Shown: positions 44,577 through 53,965 of the stretch, in pieces
Position numbering within the stretch: position 1 is the stretch's first letter
Layout of the letters: the number at the start of each line of letters is the position of its first letter
Assembly: GCA_905221615.1 (NCBI GenBank)
Contig: CAJNDT010002891.1
Span: forward strand, 626,806 to 690,805
Reading direction: 5' to 3'
Source of the DNA: Symbiodinium sp. CCMP2592
Taxonomy: Eukaryota; Sar; Dinophyceae; Suessiales; Symbiodiniaceae
Length of the DNA: 64,000 bases
Made by a program: the position numbers and the translations under genes
The notes under the pieces: model-generated
Database searches by the model: none
What the model was told of the DNA's origin: nothing
The model's input: only the letters and a program-made list of their open reading frames with translations

Positions 44577-44789
44577 TTGGCTCTGTGCTCGAGTAGTTTC
44601 CTACTTCGTTGTGTTCATGGAGGTGTTCATGGAGATTATTTAAATAAGTTGGCTGTAGCTTTGACAATCGGTTTCAGTTCACTAAATAAAGCAGGAGGTG
44701 GCAAGTTAGAGCTAGCTACGCTTGGTTCAGCCTGTGAGATAACAGCAATGCAAGTGTTTCATGATGCAATACTTGAATGTCGATCATGA
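44577..44789 (+). CDS. Candidate coding segment, unknown
   Basis: The frame reads VHGGVHGDYLNKLAVALTIG, then FSSLNKAGGGKLELATLGSA and MQVFHDAILECRS with TGA. A 12-base tandem duplication (44611-44634) creates VHGG-VHGD in frame. Codons are more AT-rich than in DNAL1. Confidence 0.45.
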   Translation: MALCSSSFLLRCVHGGVHGDYLNKLAVALTIGFSSLNKAGGGKLELATLGSACEITAMQVFHDAILECRS

Positions 44790-44863
44790 TGTGAAATCGT
44801 TGTGGAGGCAAGGGTGGTAACACAACTTCCCACACTGCTGTATGGCGTGTACCATCGGCTTTG

Positions 44864-45094
44864 ATGCACTTTCCTCAGCATGCGCGAAGACGTCACTCAG
44901 AGTGTTTCAAGCAGGACCTGCCATCCGTTCGAGAACCGAGCTATCTTCTACCAGATCTGGAGCAACACAAAAGCAAAGCGCCGGCGGGCCAGCACGGTCT
45001 GTGTAAGTCGTGCATACATGAAAGACTTGTCCTAACCACGAGCTACGAACCAATAGAAAGTCCACAGGGTTGTGATCTGTGTGGTTGTGCTTAG
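44864..45094 (+). CDS. Coding segment with two CxxC pairs
   Basis: ATG opens MHFPQHARRRHSECFKQDLP; the C-terminus has CKSC and CDLC spaced 31 residues apart, followed by GCA and TAG. The pairs could form a zinc site. Seventy-six residues of good composition; N-terminus may be intron. Confidence 0.55.
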   Translation: MHFPQHARRRHSECFKQDLPSVREPSYLLPDLEQHKSKAPAGQHGLCKSCIHERLVLTTSYEPIESPQGCDLCGCA

Positions 45095-45537
45095 ATCAAG
45101 ATCTTGCTCAAAACTGAGGAGTGAACCACTAGCGGCTGCTCGGCGAAGTAGCGGACTGATGCAAGCTGCACGCTTTCGCAAGACGGCACCCTGAAACTTC
45201 GAGGTTCAAACTCAAACCTCCTCTCTCTTTGGATAGGCCTTAGGAATGACTTCTAGGTTCCTTTGTGGTAACTTTTGCCCTTTGAAAAAACGGGTTCCCC
45301 CGACTAAAACTGAATACCAGCAAAAAGGGTACCCTGATAAAAAAGCGGACGCTGGGGAACTTATACTTTGGCCTCAGCCACGCGCCAGCATCACTTGATT
45401 TTTTGGACCACTCCTGTGTGTCCATACACTTGTTGTTCTTCTGTCGTCCCTTCGTGTGACTCCTGCTACGATGACGGAAACTACGGCTACTGTCTCCACA
45501 CTGACGATGACAGTTAAGGACGATTACGACTACCACT

Positions 45538-45886
45538 ACGAATATGCCTACTATCACTTTGGCTGCTACTGCTGCTGTTGGTCCTCCTACTTCTACTTGT
45601 ACTAGTACTGGTACTAGTACTATTACTACTACTACTACTACGACGACGACTACTACTACCACTACCACTACCACTACCACTACCACTACCACTACCACTA
45701 CCACTACCACTACCACTACCACTACCACTACTGTACCACTACCACTACCACTACCACTACCACTGCCACTGCCACTGCCACTGCCACTGCCACTGCCACT
45801 ACCACTACCACTACCACTACTACTACTATCACTCCTACTACGACGACGACTACTACTACCACTACCACCATCACTACTACTACCAT

Positions 45887-45920
<34 letters not shown>

Positions 45921-46075
45921 GCTACTACTGCTACTGCTACTGCCACTGCCACTGCCACTGCTACTGGTACTGGTACTACTGCTACCACTACTGCCAGCTA
46001 CTATATTCTTTGCCAAGCTACTGCTATTCCTTGTCGGGCATGCTTCTGCTGCTGCTGCTGCCCCGGCTGGCGCCA
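45538..46075. repeat. (ACT)n/(ACC)n trinucleotide block
   Basis: About 500 bases of CTA, CCA, CGA and TGC units in homogeneous patches. It generates 180-280-codon ORFs of Thr, Leu/Pro, Tyr/His, Val or Ser/Gly. Just below it on the reverse strand a non-repetitive stretch (KGRQKNNKCMDTQEWSKK, about 45.37-45.46 kb) is coding-like. Confidence 0.93.
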
Positions 46076-46160
46076 CTAGCCGCATTGTTTTGTGAGTGTT
46101 TGCCAGCTTTTTCAGCTAATACTAGCTACTTGTACTGCTACTCCTATCGCCCATGGGTTT

Positions 46161-46478
46161 CTATGGATCACAACCGTACAGAAAATGAATTCTAAACGTG
46201 TAGATACCGAGCTCAAGAGTCGAAGCTACCAGTAAGTCTGCCTCCAGAACTGTCATTCGCATATCCGTAAACTTATCACCTGTAGCTCCACACTTGAGGA
46301 AAGCAACTTGCAAGCCATGAAGTCGGAATCCGAAGCAACAGACCACGAGATCCAAGGAGCTTGCGTCGCAAATTGAGTCTGTCGCCGCTCTGACGAAGAC
46401 TGTCCGTGCTACGAAGGACAGGAAAGTCGATTGCGGCACTTCAGGCAGCATTGCATCGTGAGCGCTTTCAGGCGACAA
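46161..46478 (-). CDS. Coding segment, 105 codons, unknown
   Basis: The reverse frame reads PQSTFLSFVARTVFVRAATD, then ICDASSLDLVVCCFGFRLHG, then MRMTVLEADLLVASTLELG. Hydrophobic and acidic residues alternate as in a folded protein. It is probably an exon of the reverse-strand gene extending to 48 kb, but the joins are not traced. Confidence 0.55.
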   Translation of the reverse strand: MSPESAHDAMLPEVPQSTFLSFVARTVFVRAATDSICDASSLDLVVCCFGFRLHGLQVAFLKCGATGDKFTDMRMTVLEADLLVASTLELGIYTFRIHFLYGCDP

Positions 46479-46564
46479 AACATTGCCGTTCTGTGATACT
46501 CCGATATACTTGTGCTGGTGCGCGAGGTATGGTGCTTAGGCCTCAGTATTGATGCACGACCCAC

Positions 46565-46692
46565 GCGTGTTTTTGTATGTGCGTGGGTGCATGTCTGCGT
46601 GTATGTTTGTGTGCTCGTGCGTGTAGGTTTGTGAGTGTAGTTTTGGGTGAGTGGGTGGGTGAGTGTGTGAGTGTGGTTGTGTGTGTGTCTTT
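46565..46692. repeat. GTGAGTGTGT-rich block
   Basis: Imperfect GT, GTGA and GTGG units over about 130 bases. Confidence 0.85.
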
Positions 46693-47028
46693 CTCGTCCA
46701 GTGCTGAAGCCACAGCCCTTGCAAATTGGACAACGCAGCCTGCGCGAACCAGTTTTCTTTCCAGGCCTCAACATCTCAAGCCCGAATACTTAGTTTATTA
46801 TCCGGTCCTGAGTGCTAGACAGCCCAAATTCCAGAACCCCGGATCAATACTTCGTCAGCAGCAACTTCGCATGATCCAGAAGTGTGGACAGACAGACCTG
46901 TAAAACCCAAACTCGACAAGCTCTCCAACTCTCCGGCCTAGGTGCCAAACTCTGTAGCCCCTAAATTTGAGATTTCCATCTCGCTAACTTGAAAGTCGCT
47001 CTATCCTCTGATCTTGAGCGGCTTAGTT

Positions 47029-47385
47029 TTAGACCAGCAGTCCCGAATTTCTGCACACCACGGTCCTGAGAGGAGCAGTATGACCTCGGGGGTCTCCTGC
47101 ATTTTGACTGCTCCCCCTTGTGCAAGGCTCCCGAGAGACTCGGGTGTGGGTTAGGGGGGTTCCGGAGAGGGCGGGGAGCTCGGGATCGTTTTTTTTCCAG
47201 AGCCATGCGTAACATTCTGATCCCTGGGCCCCAAGATTTGAATCTTCAACCAACTCGGGGACTTCAGTTCGAAAGCCGGAACCCCATCTCGTGAAGTGCG
47301 TTTGTACTGTCGGGTGAATTCGCAATTGCTTGTGCTCGAGGTCTACAGCATGTGTCGGCATGCAGGCTTCAGGGCAAATACGCAT
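47029..47385 (-). CDS. Candidate coding segment, 118 codons
   Basis: The reverse frame reads VDLEHKQLRIHPTVQTHFTR, then GFRTEVPELVEDSNLGAQGS, then ECYAWLWKKNDPELPALSG. Composition is good to about 47.15 kb; the Arg/Ser-rich end may be intron. Confidence 0.45.
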   Translation of the reverse strand: MRICPEACMPTHAVDLEHKQLRIHPTVQTHFTRWGSGFRTEVPELVEDSNLGAQGSECYAWLWKKNDPELPALSGTPLTHTRVSREPCTRGSSQNAGDPRGHTAPLRTVVCRNSGLLV

Positions 47386-47622
47386 GCACGCTTGTGGATG
47401 CTCTGGTATCGTCAGCAGTGAGTCGCTGTGAGGAACGTTGGTCGGATTATGGTATCCTTCATTCGGATAAACCTCTTAAGCACCGAGACGTATGTCGTCA
47501 TCTACACTAGTGAGTCTGCATGCATTGGTTTGTGACTCAGCCATACCACGCAGCCCTGGCACACAAAAGCACAGCAATGCATGTAGAGGACACGGTGTCA
47601 AGCCGGCTACTATAAGAGTGAC

Positions 47623-47718
47623 CTTGCCCGCCCAGAAGATATTAAAGTCCGAGCCGTTGATTGCAATGTACAAACTGCCTTCGCACACGACCGCGGGCTC
47701 GCATAGACCATCGTAGAC
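47623..47718 (-). CDS. Exon VYDGLCEP...FWAGK
   Basis: GTCAATGGGTTAG precedes VYDGLCEPAVVCEGSLYIAI then NGSDFNIFWAGK, ending AAG before GTCACT. Thirty-two codons, phase 0 at both ends, beta-rich pattern with the look of a lectin or LamG-type domain (inference only). Confidence 0.66.
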
Positions 47719-47800
47719 CTAACCCATTGACATGACGTGGTTAGAATTATCCGGAAGAACGAAGCAACTTGTGATATTTGCTGGGCAGATCCTTCGTTAC

Positions 47801-47849
47801 CCCGCAGAAACGACTGCAGCAGGAACTCCTCCATGGTGCGGAAGCAAAA
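47801..47849 (-). CDS. Exon FCFRTMEEFLLQSFLR
   Basis: ATCAAGCTCTCCAG precedes FCFRTMEEFLLQSFLR; the end at CTGCGGG|GTAACG leaves one base. It joins the upstream exon at 47911 in phase 0 across a 61-base intron. The join to 47718 is out of phase by this donor, so the 3' boundary may differ. Confidence 0.6.
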
Positions 47850-47910
47850 CTGGAGAGCTTGATTCGTGAGCTGTGCACCGACATCCAGGACGGTTTCGAT
47901 TTAGTTTAAC

Positions 47911-48008
47911 GAGGCTTGTCAGCTTCCTTTCATAATAGGCTTCTGCAAGGTAATCTCCAACCAAGCCGGCCACGGAAGAATGCGGGCTTTTGCTTTTGAG
48001 ATTGCACA
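47911..48008 (-). CDS. Exon VAGLVGDYLAEAYYERKL
   Basis: The reverse frame reads NLKSKSPHSSVAGLVGDY then LAEAYYERKLTSL and ends before GTTAAA. Phase 0 to the next exon. Upstream, GCCGCCACCATGAGC (about 48.03 kb) looks like a start context but in another frame. Confidence 0.55.
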
Positions 48009-48302
48009 CTTGCAGGGTTGGCTCATGGTGGCGGCAGGGGCCTTCGTATCTGACAGCATCTCTTTGTGATGGCCCCGCGCAGAACGTGTGGTCATGCTCT
48101 CATCTGCTGTGGGTTTGTCACGCCATAAGCCCGCCCCAGCATTAGCTCACAGTGCTGACCCTTCGAACTTCGATCCTGACAGGCAGTTATGTTCCAAGAC
48201 ATGACATCAAACCAGCCAAAGTTGTACTCCCCAGTAGTGTTCGAGGAGTCTTACTAGCCAATGCAGGCCAAGCCTCGACCATGACTACCAGATGAGGGTA
48301 GT

Positions 48303-48641
48303 TTGCCATGTCAATGTGTGTTGCGGTGTCAGGATGCTTCAGTGCCTATCCACGACTGGTCCAGCGAGCACCTTCCGACCATCGCAGCGCTCATCGGCTC
48401 GACAGTAAGGCTGTTGCGACACTTCACCCATGTCACCAGCCCCCCCACCCTTGACTTAATCTGTGAAGTACGGCAGCAAAGATGTGCTACGACAGAACAC
48501 CAAAACGCTGCTGGAGCCGATGATGTTGAAGGTTGGGGCAAGTTTGTAGGGGCTTGTGAGGCGATGATGAAAGGTAGGGGACAAAGGACCGTGCGCAGCA
48601 ACCTGGTGCAGATCGCCACTTCTTGGCAAGGACTCAAGCAT
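48303..48641 (+). CDS. Coding segment, 113 codons, unknown
   Basis: The frame reads SSEHLPTIAALIGSTVRLLR, then LDLICEVRQQRCATTEHQNA, then VEGWGKFVGACEAMMKG and LVQIATSWQGLKH before GTGTAT. Helical composition. The antisense frame is also open. The 5' end near the ATG is uncertain. Confidence 0.52.
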
Positions 48642-48673
48642 GTGTATACCGATATGAGTGTATACACATGTAT

Positions 48674-48699
48674 ATCTATATGTATATATATATATATAT
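48674..48699. repeat. (AT)n microsatellite
   Basis: Short AT repeat after GT/TA-rich sequence. Confidence 0.9.
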
Positions 48700-48989
48700 C
48701 ATAGGCATGTGTGTGAAAGCATGACGCAGTGCTGTAGTTTTCCACATGACATGTGTTCGTGGGTTACACACACAGACATGTGTGCGTGTGCTTGTATGTG
48801 CGGGGTGCATCTAGACGTATCTGTCTTTATGTTTGCGTGCTCTTCCTTTTGGAATGCATCTGTGATAGCCAAGTGCATGCGTGCGTCATGTTCAAACATG
48901 ATAGCTGTTGTATGCGTCGTGCCGCTGGAGCCCTCATGGAACGCATCGTTTGCTCTACGGTAAGACCCGGTAGGCAGCCGAGCAGGCCC

Positions 48990-49700
48990 ATGTACTTACA
49001 TATACTTGGGAACATACGCATACAAATACCCATGCCCATAATTTTGCGCATACACATATACTCATACATAAAGGGCCTATAGGGATTCATTAACATCTGC
49101 GCTTATCTACACAGACACTATACATCTGTACAATTATATACGCATACAGCATACACATACCCATGTGCATACATAGACACACACATACATGCATACATAC
49201 CTATACAGAATGCATACACTTACTTATTGGGATAGTTCTGCTTTTGCTTTCACGGTTACGTTGCCTTACAACCGCAGATCGACATTCAGGTAGGCCGCAG
49301 GCAGACAGACAGACAAAGAGACAGCCATACATCCCTACGGACACACGCCTACACGTACATATGTATGGACCTACGTACGCACATAGATACAGACATACGC
49401 AATCACATGCATACACACATGCGCTGAGCATACGTCCACACAGTACACGCACATATGCGCACATGCTTGTCCATCCATCTATCTGTATGTTTTTGTACGC
49501 ATGGGTTTACAAACGTAACAGAAGGGTAAATCCTGGGCAAAGATATATACATACATAAACAAACGCATACATACGTACGTACCTTCGTACATACATTTAT
49601 ACATGCGTACATGCATACATACAAAGTACATACATACAGACATTTGATAATGCACATATCTCTCTCTCTCTATATATATATATATATGAGACCATATAAA
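48990..49700. repeat. CATA/CACA/ACAG degenerate repeat region
   Basis: About 700 bases of degenerate ACAT, CACA and ACAG units with (CT)n and (AT)n near 49660-49687. No gene seen. Confidence 0.88.
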
Positions 49701-49859
49701 TATATACATGTATAAGGAGCGCTAGAGGCCATTGTGCACATGTGCTTGCTTGTGTAGGCAATACATTGACCATAATGTGTCGCTGGTTCTGACTTGTCTT
49801 ATCTTGCGGACTGTTTCAGTACCCAATGCTTGCTGTAACGTGGCATGATGGCTTTGCAG

Positions 49860-50062
49860 GTCTTTCCAACCCAATCGCACATCTGAGGCAAATTCCGACG
49901 GAGATCGATCCATTCTTGCTGCACCTGTACTCCCGCTGCATGTTTGGCTGCAGCTGTCAACCTGTTTCTGTCAAGCTTCTGGTTTCTGACGCATTTGTTA
50001 ATTGTGAACAGAACTGGTCTTGCAAACAACACTGCTGTAATCGCCGCTGTGATCATTGCTAG
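49860..50062 (+). CDS. Candidate exon, unknown
   Basis: GGCTTTGCAG precedes LSNPIAHLRQIPTEIDPFLL then HLYSRCMFGCSCQ. GC3-rich first half; the Cys-rich tail to the TAG may be intron. A reverse frame is also open. Confidence 0.4.
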
Positions 50063-50397
50063 TAGGGCTTCCTTTTAGGTTTTGCCCACGGCCAGCTTGA
50101 AATCAACTGCGAGCACCATGAGCAAACACTGCAGACCTGAGCCCAGCAGAGTCAACTTGCAAGCCCGGCACCCGAATCAGTGGCCCCTTCACAATTCGAG
50201 AGCACTCAGTCCTGCGAACCGCGATCTGCCCTGCCCAAAGTTTAGCAACAAACCTAGCCCTGACAAAATCCTATCTTAGATGCTGTTGCCGCGCTCCAAG
50301 AATCCTGGTCTTGCGACCTGACGCGCGGGTTAGACCCTTCCTTCCCTCCGCCCCGCTCCCAAGCTCCTCACGCAAAAGGCAAAGCAACTGTGAACTC

Positions 50398-50465
50398 GGA
50401 GACAGATCGGCAGAAAGACACACAGACAGACAGACAAGTACATACAGAGACACACACACACAGAG
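50398..50465. repeat. ACAG/CA simple repeat
   Basis: ACAGA units then (CA)n, immediately upstream of the acceptor for the next exon. Confidence 0.85.
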
Positions 50466-50487
50466 ATGTTTCTTTCTTTCTGGGTAG

Positions 50488-50746
50488 GCATGGGTCCAGA
50501 GGACGCGCCTCTCGCATCAAATTCAACAAGCACCTAATTAGATTGGAAAGCAGTATGCACTCACAGACCTTAAGGGCCCGTGGCGCAGAAATCTGCGATG
50601 AGAGGCAAAATCGAAAAAGGGATCGCCAGATGAACCCAGCAGCCACTTCCAGGGCTAAAAGCTGTCTGGCCAATCCGAGCGCCTCTCATTTGAAAGCACT
50701 GACACACGCAACCAGGCTCGGGAGCGTGGACCCTCCAAAAGCGTGA
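50488..50746 (+). CDS. Terminal exon, basic protein
   Basis: TTTCTTTCTTTCTGGGTAG is a strong acceptor. The frame reads HGSRGRASRIKFNKHLIRLE, then SQTLRARGAEICDERQNRKR, then AKSCLANPSASHLKALTHAT, ending GSVDPPKA with TGA. Lys/Arg-rich, 85 residues, no family recognised. Confidence 0.55.
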
Positions 50747-51089
50747 CAACAACAACAGCTGGCCCATGAACGACCACGAAGCCAGCAACAAACCTACAGA
50801 CGACAACAGGGAGAGCTGATCATCAGACTTCCCTGCGGTCCAGCTTTGAGCATTCCTCCAGGGGCTGGGAGAGGCAAGAACAAAGCTAACATGCCCCACA
50901 CTTCAAAAGAACTGTGCCCACTCAAGCATTCCCAAATGTGCAGTGACAGCGTGTGCACATCGAAAAAGCAGAGCCGAAAGGTGTAATGTCACATCTGAGG
51001 AGGGTCACACGGCCAACTAGTTGGCAGGTGAGACTTGCCAACTTGCTTCGTATATACACATACATATGTCGAGCACTCTTACGTTCCAG

Positions 51090-51155
51090 CAAGTTCAAGC
51101 TACTCAGGGGGCAATCCGGCAATCGGCTCAGCAGTATTCCCCACTGGTGCTCAAG
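51090..51155 (+). CDS. Candidate 66-base exon
   Basis: CTCTTACGTTCCAG precedes QVQATQGAIRQSAQQYSPLV and LK, ending at AAG|GTAAGC. Both splice signals are strong. It lies on the + strand only about 40 bases from the end of the reverse-strand FNIP ORF. Confidence 0.5.
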
Positions 51156-51193
51156 GTAAGCCTTCGCAGCCGTGAAGACCGAGGCATAAGACA

Positions 51194-51898
51194 TCAACAT
51201 GAAGTGGATGCGCGGGTTGAACAGTTGAACGCATAGCCAAACGTCAAACTCTGAAGGCTGCTGCGTAGCTGGCTGCTCTCCAGGCTCCGGTAGAACACAT
51301 AGCCAAACGTCAAACTCCGAAGGTTGCTGCGTAGTTGGCTGCTCTCCAGGCTCCGGTTGAACGCGTAGCCAAACGTCAAACTCAGAAGGCTGCTGCGTAG
51401 CTGGCTGCTCTCCAGGCTCCGGTAGAACGCGTAGCCGGACGTCAAACTCCGCAGGCCGCTCCGGTTGAACGCATAGCCAAACGTCAAACTCCGCAGGCTG
51501 CTGCGTAGTTGGCTGCTCTCCAGGCTCTGGTTGAACGCATAGCCAGACGTCAAACTTCCCAGGTTGCTGGGTAGTTGGCTGCTCTCCAGGCACCGGTTAA
51601 ACGCAAAGCCAGACGTCAAACACCGCAGGTTGCTGGGTAGTTGGCTCCTCTCCATGCTCCGATAGAACGCATAGCCAAACGTCAAACTCCGCAGGTTGCT
51701 GGGCAGTTGGCTGCTCTCCAGGCTCCGGTTAAACGCATAGCCAGACGTCAAACTCCGCACGTTGCTGGGTAGTTGGCTGCTCTCTATGCTCCGGTAGAAC
51801 GCATAGCCAAACGTCAAACTCCGCAGGTTGCTGGGTAGTTGGCTGCTCTCCAGGCTCATGACGTACCGCCTTCCGCTACGCGGCCATGGCATGCGGTA
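51194..51898 (-). CDS. FNIP-type leucine-rich repeat exon
   Basis: The reverse frame starts after CGGTAGCCCCAG with YRMPWPRSGRRYVMS, followed by ten units of the form LESSQLPSNLRSLTFGYAFN-x-S. Nine units are 22 residues and one is truncated to 14. It ends TRASTSC with TGA. The unit matches the FNIP repeat (LTFG-x-x-FN core), common in Dictyostelium and strongly expanded in Symbiodinium relatives, where it is thought to bind proteins. The start in phase 0 fits the donor of the exon at 52481. A second reverse frame across the array is also open (EPGEQPTTQQPSEFDVW units) because the unit length is a multiple of three. Confidence 0.85.
   Translation of the reverse strand, partial: YRMPWPRSGRRYVMSLESSQLPSNLRSLTFGYAFYRSIESSQLPSNVRSLTSGYAFNRSLESSQLPSNLRSLTFGYAFYRSMERSQLPSNLRCLTSGFAFNRCLESSQLPSNLGSLTSGYAFNQSLESSQLRSSLRSLTFGYAFNRSGLRSLTSGYAFYRSLESSQLRSSLLSLTFGYAFNRSLESSQLRSNLRSLTFGYVFYRSLESSQLRSSLQSLTFGYAFNCSTRASTSC
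51218..51853 (-). repeat. 66-bp tandem repeat array
   Basis: Nine full 66-base units and one 42-base unit. Units near the 5' end of the coding strand carry PSN and those near the 3' end carry RSS/RSN, suggesting two rounds of expansion. Confidence 0.93.
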
Positions 51899-51984
51899 CT
51901 GGGGCTACCGAGATTCCTCAATGGGCGACTCGAGCCCTACACAGAGATGTAATCGACTTCACTTCCAAAGTGGAATTTGATTAG

Positions 51985-52033
51985 GCAAGCCGTCCAGCAG
52001 ATCGTCGCGGAGTTTCCGAAGTACCAGAGACAG
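51985..52033 (+). CDS. Candidate 49-base exon
   Basis: TTTGATTAG precedes QAVQQIVAEFPKYQRQ and a CAG|GTTCCT donor. Helical. It lies on the + strand, inside the probable intron of the reverse-strand FNIP gene. Confidence 0.45.
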
Positions 52034-52480
52034 GTTCCTTTGGCCGAAGGGGTTTAGCTGTCTGTGGACGTCTGAGAAAGTTGGACCTAGGATGCACATT
52101 GAAACGATTCGGTCCCGATTGCTCTGGACTCGGGCCTTGACATCATGTGCAGACTCGGGGACAAATTATTCTGCTGCCCATTTCTCTTGACACCCCCGAC
52201 AGTTTAAAAGAAATGCCAAAAGGCTCACACTGGATGTAAGTTAGTCCAAGATTCCGGAAACCCCTTCAAAACAATCGCCCACCTGTCTTAAGACTGCTGC
52301 AGGCTTAGTTACAATGAAGCATTGTTTCGAAAAGATGCTTTACATGATGCAGTTCTGGAAAGCATCGGCGTGACCAGGGGCAGCAACGTTAAACTGAATA
52401 ATACGCCTTTGTACTGAGACGGCCAGCAGCATTGCATTCGACTACTCTAGCAACCACGGCAACAATTAACAGGAACCCAC

Positions 52481-52840
52481 CTGCTTCTCGTATTCAAATT
52501 CAGTGGGTGCCATGATATTGCTGCTGGATGTGGTGGCGTCATGTGGCATTGGCGATTGTGGTTGATTGTGGTGGAGGTTAGTCAGCATGAACTCGGAGTT
52601 GTCAAGTGATGAATTAGGCATAGCCGTGACAGAGTAGACAAAGCCATCGCGCTGTCCCGACAGTTCTCCATGAGGCAGAGCAGATGGACCTTCTTGGTCG
52701 TCTAGCGGAGGCAGAAGGTCGCTAGTCGGTGTGGAAGCAGGGCTCATCGTGCACACGGTTTGGTCCGTTTCCGTCATCTCGTGCTGTCTAAGTGGTTTGC
52801 AGCACTCCAAAGCACGCCTTGCCGCAATGCGACATTCAAG
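52481..52840 (-). CDS. Large exon upstream of FNIP array
   Basis: The reverse frame reads ECRIAARRALECCKPLRQHE, then TETDQTVCTMSPASTPTSDL, then EGPSALPHGELSGQRDGF, then AMPNSSLDNSEFMLTNLHHN, ending TEFEYEKQ at a CAG|GTGGGT donor in phase 0. Polar and low in hydrophobics, probably a disordered linker. The 5' boundary is uncertain within about 30 bases. Likely the same gene as the FNIP exon. Confidence 0.6.
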
Positions 52841-52893
52841 CAGTCAGTTGCCGGAGTCAGATACAGAAACGTCAGGAGCATGAAGTTTCTCAC

Positions 52894-52958
52894 CTGTCTC
52901 ATTCAGCCTCCTGTGCGTGGCAGGATTGGGTTTCACGACGTTGGCGTTCCAGGCGTAT
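52894..52958 (-). CDS. Candidate exon YAWNANVVKPNPATH
   Basis: CTAATTACTTACTAG precedes YAWNANVVKPNPATHRRLNE and T, ending at ACAG|GTGAGA. Strong donor and GC3-rich codons. The end phase does not match the best start of the 52481 exon, so a boundary is off or an exon is missing. Confidence 0.55.
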
Positions 52959-53009
52959 CTAGTAAGTAATTAGACTCAAAATCATGGTAAGTGCAAGAGA
53001 AGCCGAAGC

Positions 53010-53109
53010 CGGAGCATTGAATGCAGAAGCACGACCCTCACGAAGACAGCGGTTAAAACCATGAACGCCGACATGTCTTCATCGGCAAAGAACCACATCA
53101 TCCCAAGCG
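53010..53109 (-). CDS. Candidate transmembrane exon
   Basis: The reverse frame reads GMMWFFADEDMSAFMVLTAV then FVRVVLLHSML, a likely membrane helix. A GC donor after CTCCG would join it in phase to 52958. Plus-strand frames overlap, so strand is not certain. Confidence 0.33.
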
Positions 53110-53806
53110 CTGAAGCTTTTTTTGTGTTGTTGTTTGCAGAGCTCTGTATATAACAGGCTTTCCGCTGGAGCCATCCCTGCAGCAGACACTGCAGGACGCA
53201 GAGGACAGGAATCTTGAGCATGCTTGAAGACGTTTGGAATGAACTCTGTTGGTCTGTGGTTTCGCTGACGTCTGACGTGGCAGATGTGCCCCAGCCTCCC
53301 GCAGCTGCATGTGTGGGTGCATTGGGTGCCAGAAATAACTGTGGTTTGCTCAGGATGTTAAACCAGAAGGAGTGTGTCGTGAGGCTCCTCGAGGATCGCT
53401 GAGGATCTCGGTGTGTGAACGTCCCGGACACCCACAACGACTAGTGTCTGGAGCACAGGTCCCCAGACCTCTGAGACTCCCTAAGCCCTGCAACAGCCGG
53501 GAAGGTATCCTAAACAAACAAACGAGAAGCACCAGATGTTCTCATGCAGGCAATACTTGTAGCATTGCCTCAAGAAACTTCTGCCTCAAGGAGGAGGTAG
53601 CTGGCTTCAGAGCAGCACTGATGCAATGCCAGCACTCCTTGCAGGCCGGCATTCAGCTTCGGAGCGTGCTGCGAGTAGAGTGTCTTTTGCTTTGGACTCA
53701 GTGCTAGCAGATCGCCAACCAGAGTATGATTTGGCGCATTTGGAACAGTTTGTTGCGCTGAGCATGCACGGCTTTGTCGTCGCTTCGCCCGAAGAAGTGT
53801 CTTCAG

Positions 53807-53965
53807 GTGTCCGCAAAGACATTTCTACATGTCCTCGATTCCGAGAAGCCCGCACTGATGCAGTGGCCTGCTTTGCAACTAAGTGCGGTAGCTTCGGGAC
53901 TATGGGGCTGGGTCTCGGGAGGCAGTGAGGATTTCGCGTTCAGGATGCAAGGGTTGGAGGCATGA
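53807..53965 (+). CDS. Candidate terminal exon, frame switch upstream
   Basis: GAAGTGTCTTCAG precedes VSAKTFLHVLDSEKPALMQW, then PALQLSAVASGLWGWVSGGS, ending FRMQGLEA with TGA. The frame upstream (YDLAHLEQFVALSMHGFVVA, PEE) is also coding-like but is one frame off and runs on to 53928. Either a frameshift or only one of the two is real. Confidence 0.45.
   Translation: MSAKTFLHVLDSEKPALMQWPALQLSAVASGLWGWVSGGSEDFAFRMQGLEA

Noticed and set aside
45240..46195. Long Thr, Leu/Pro and Val/Ser-Gly ORFs
   Set aside because: Produced by the (ACT)n/(ACC)n block; no non-repetitive domain except a short reverse-strand end noted separately.
48026..48040. Kozak-like start GCCGCCACCATGAGC on the reverse strand
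   Set aside because: The frame it opens does not agree with the supported exons downstream and ends soon after.
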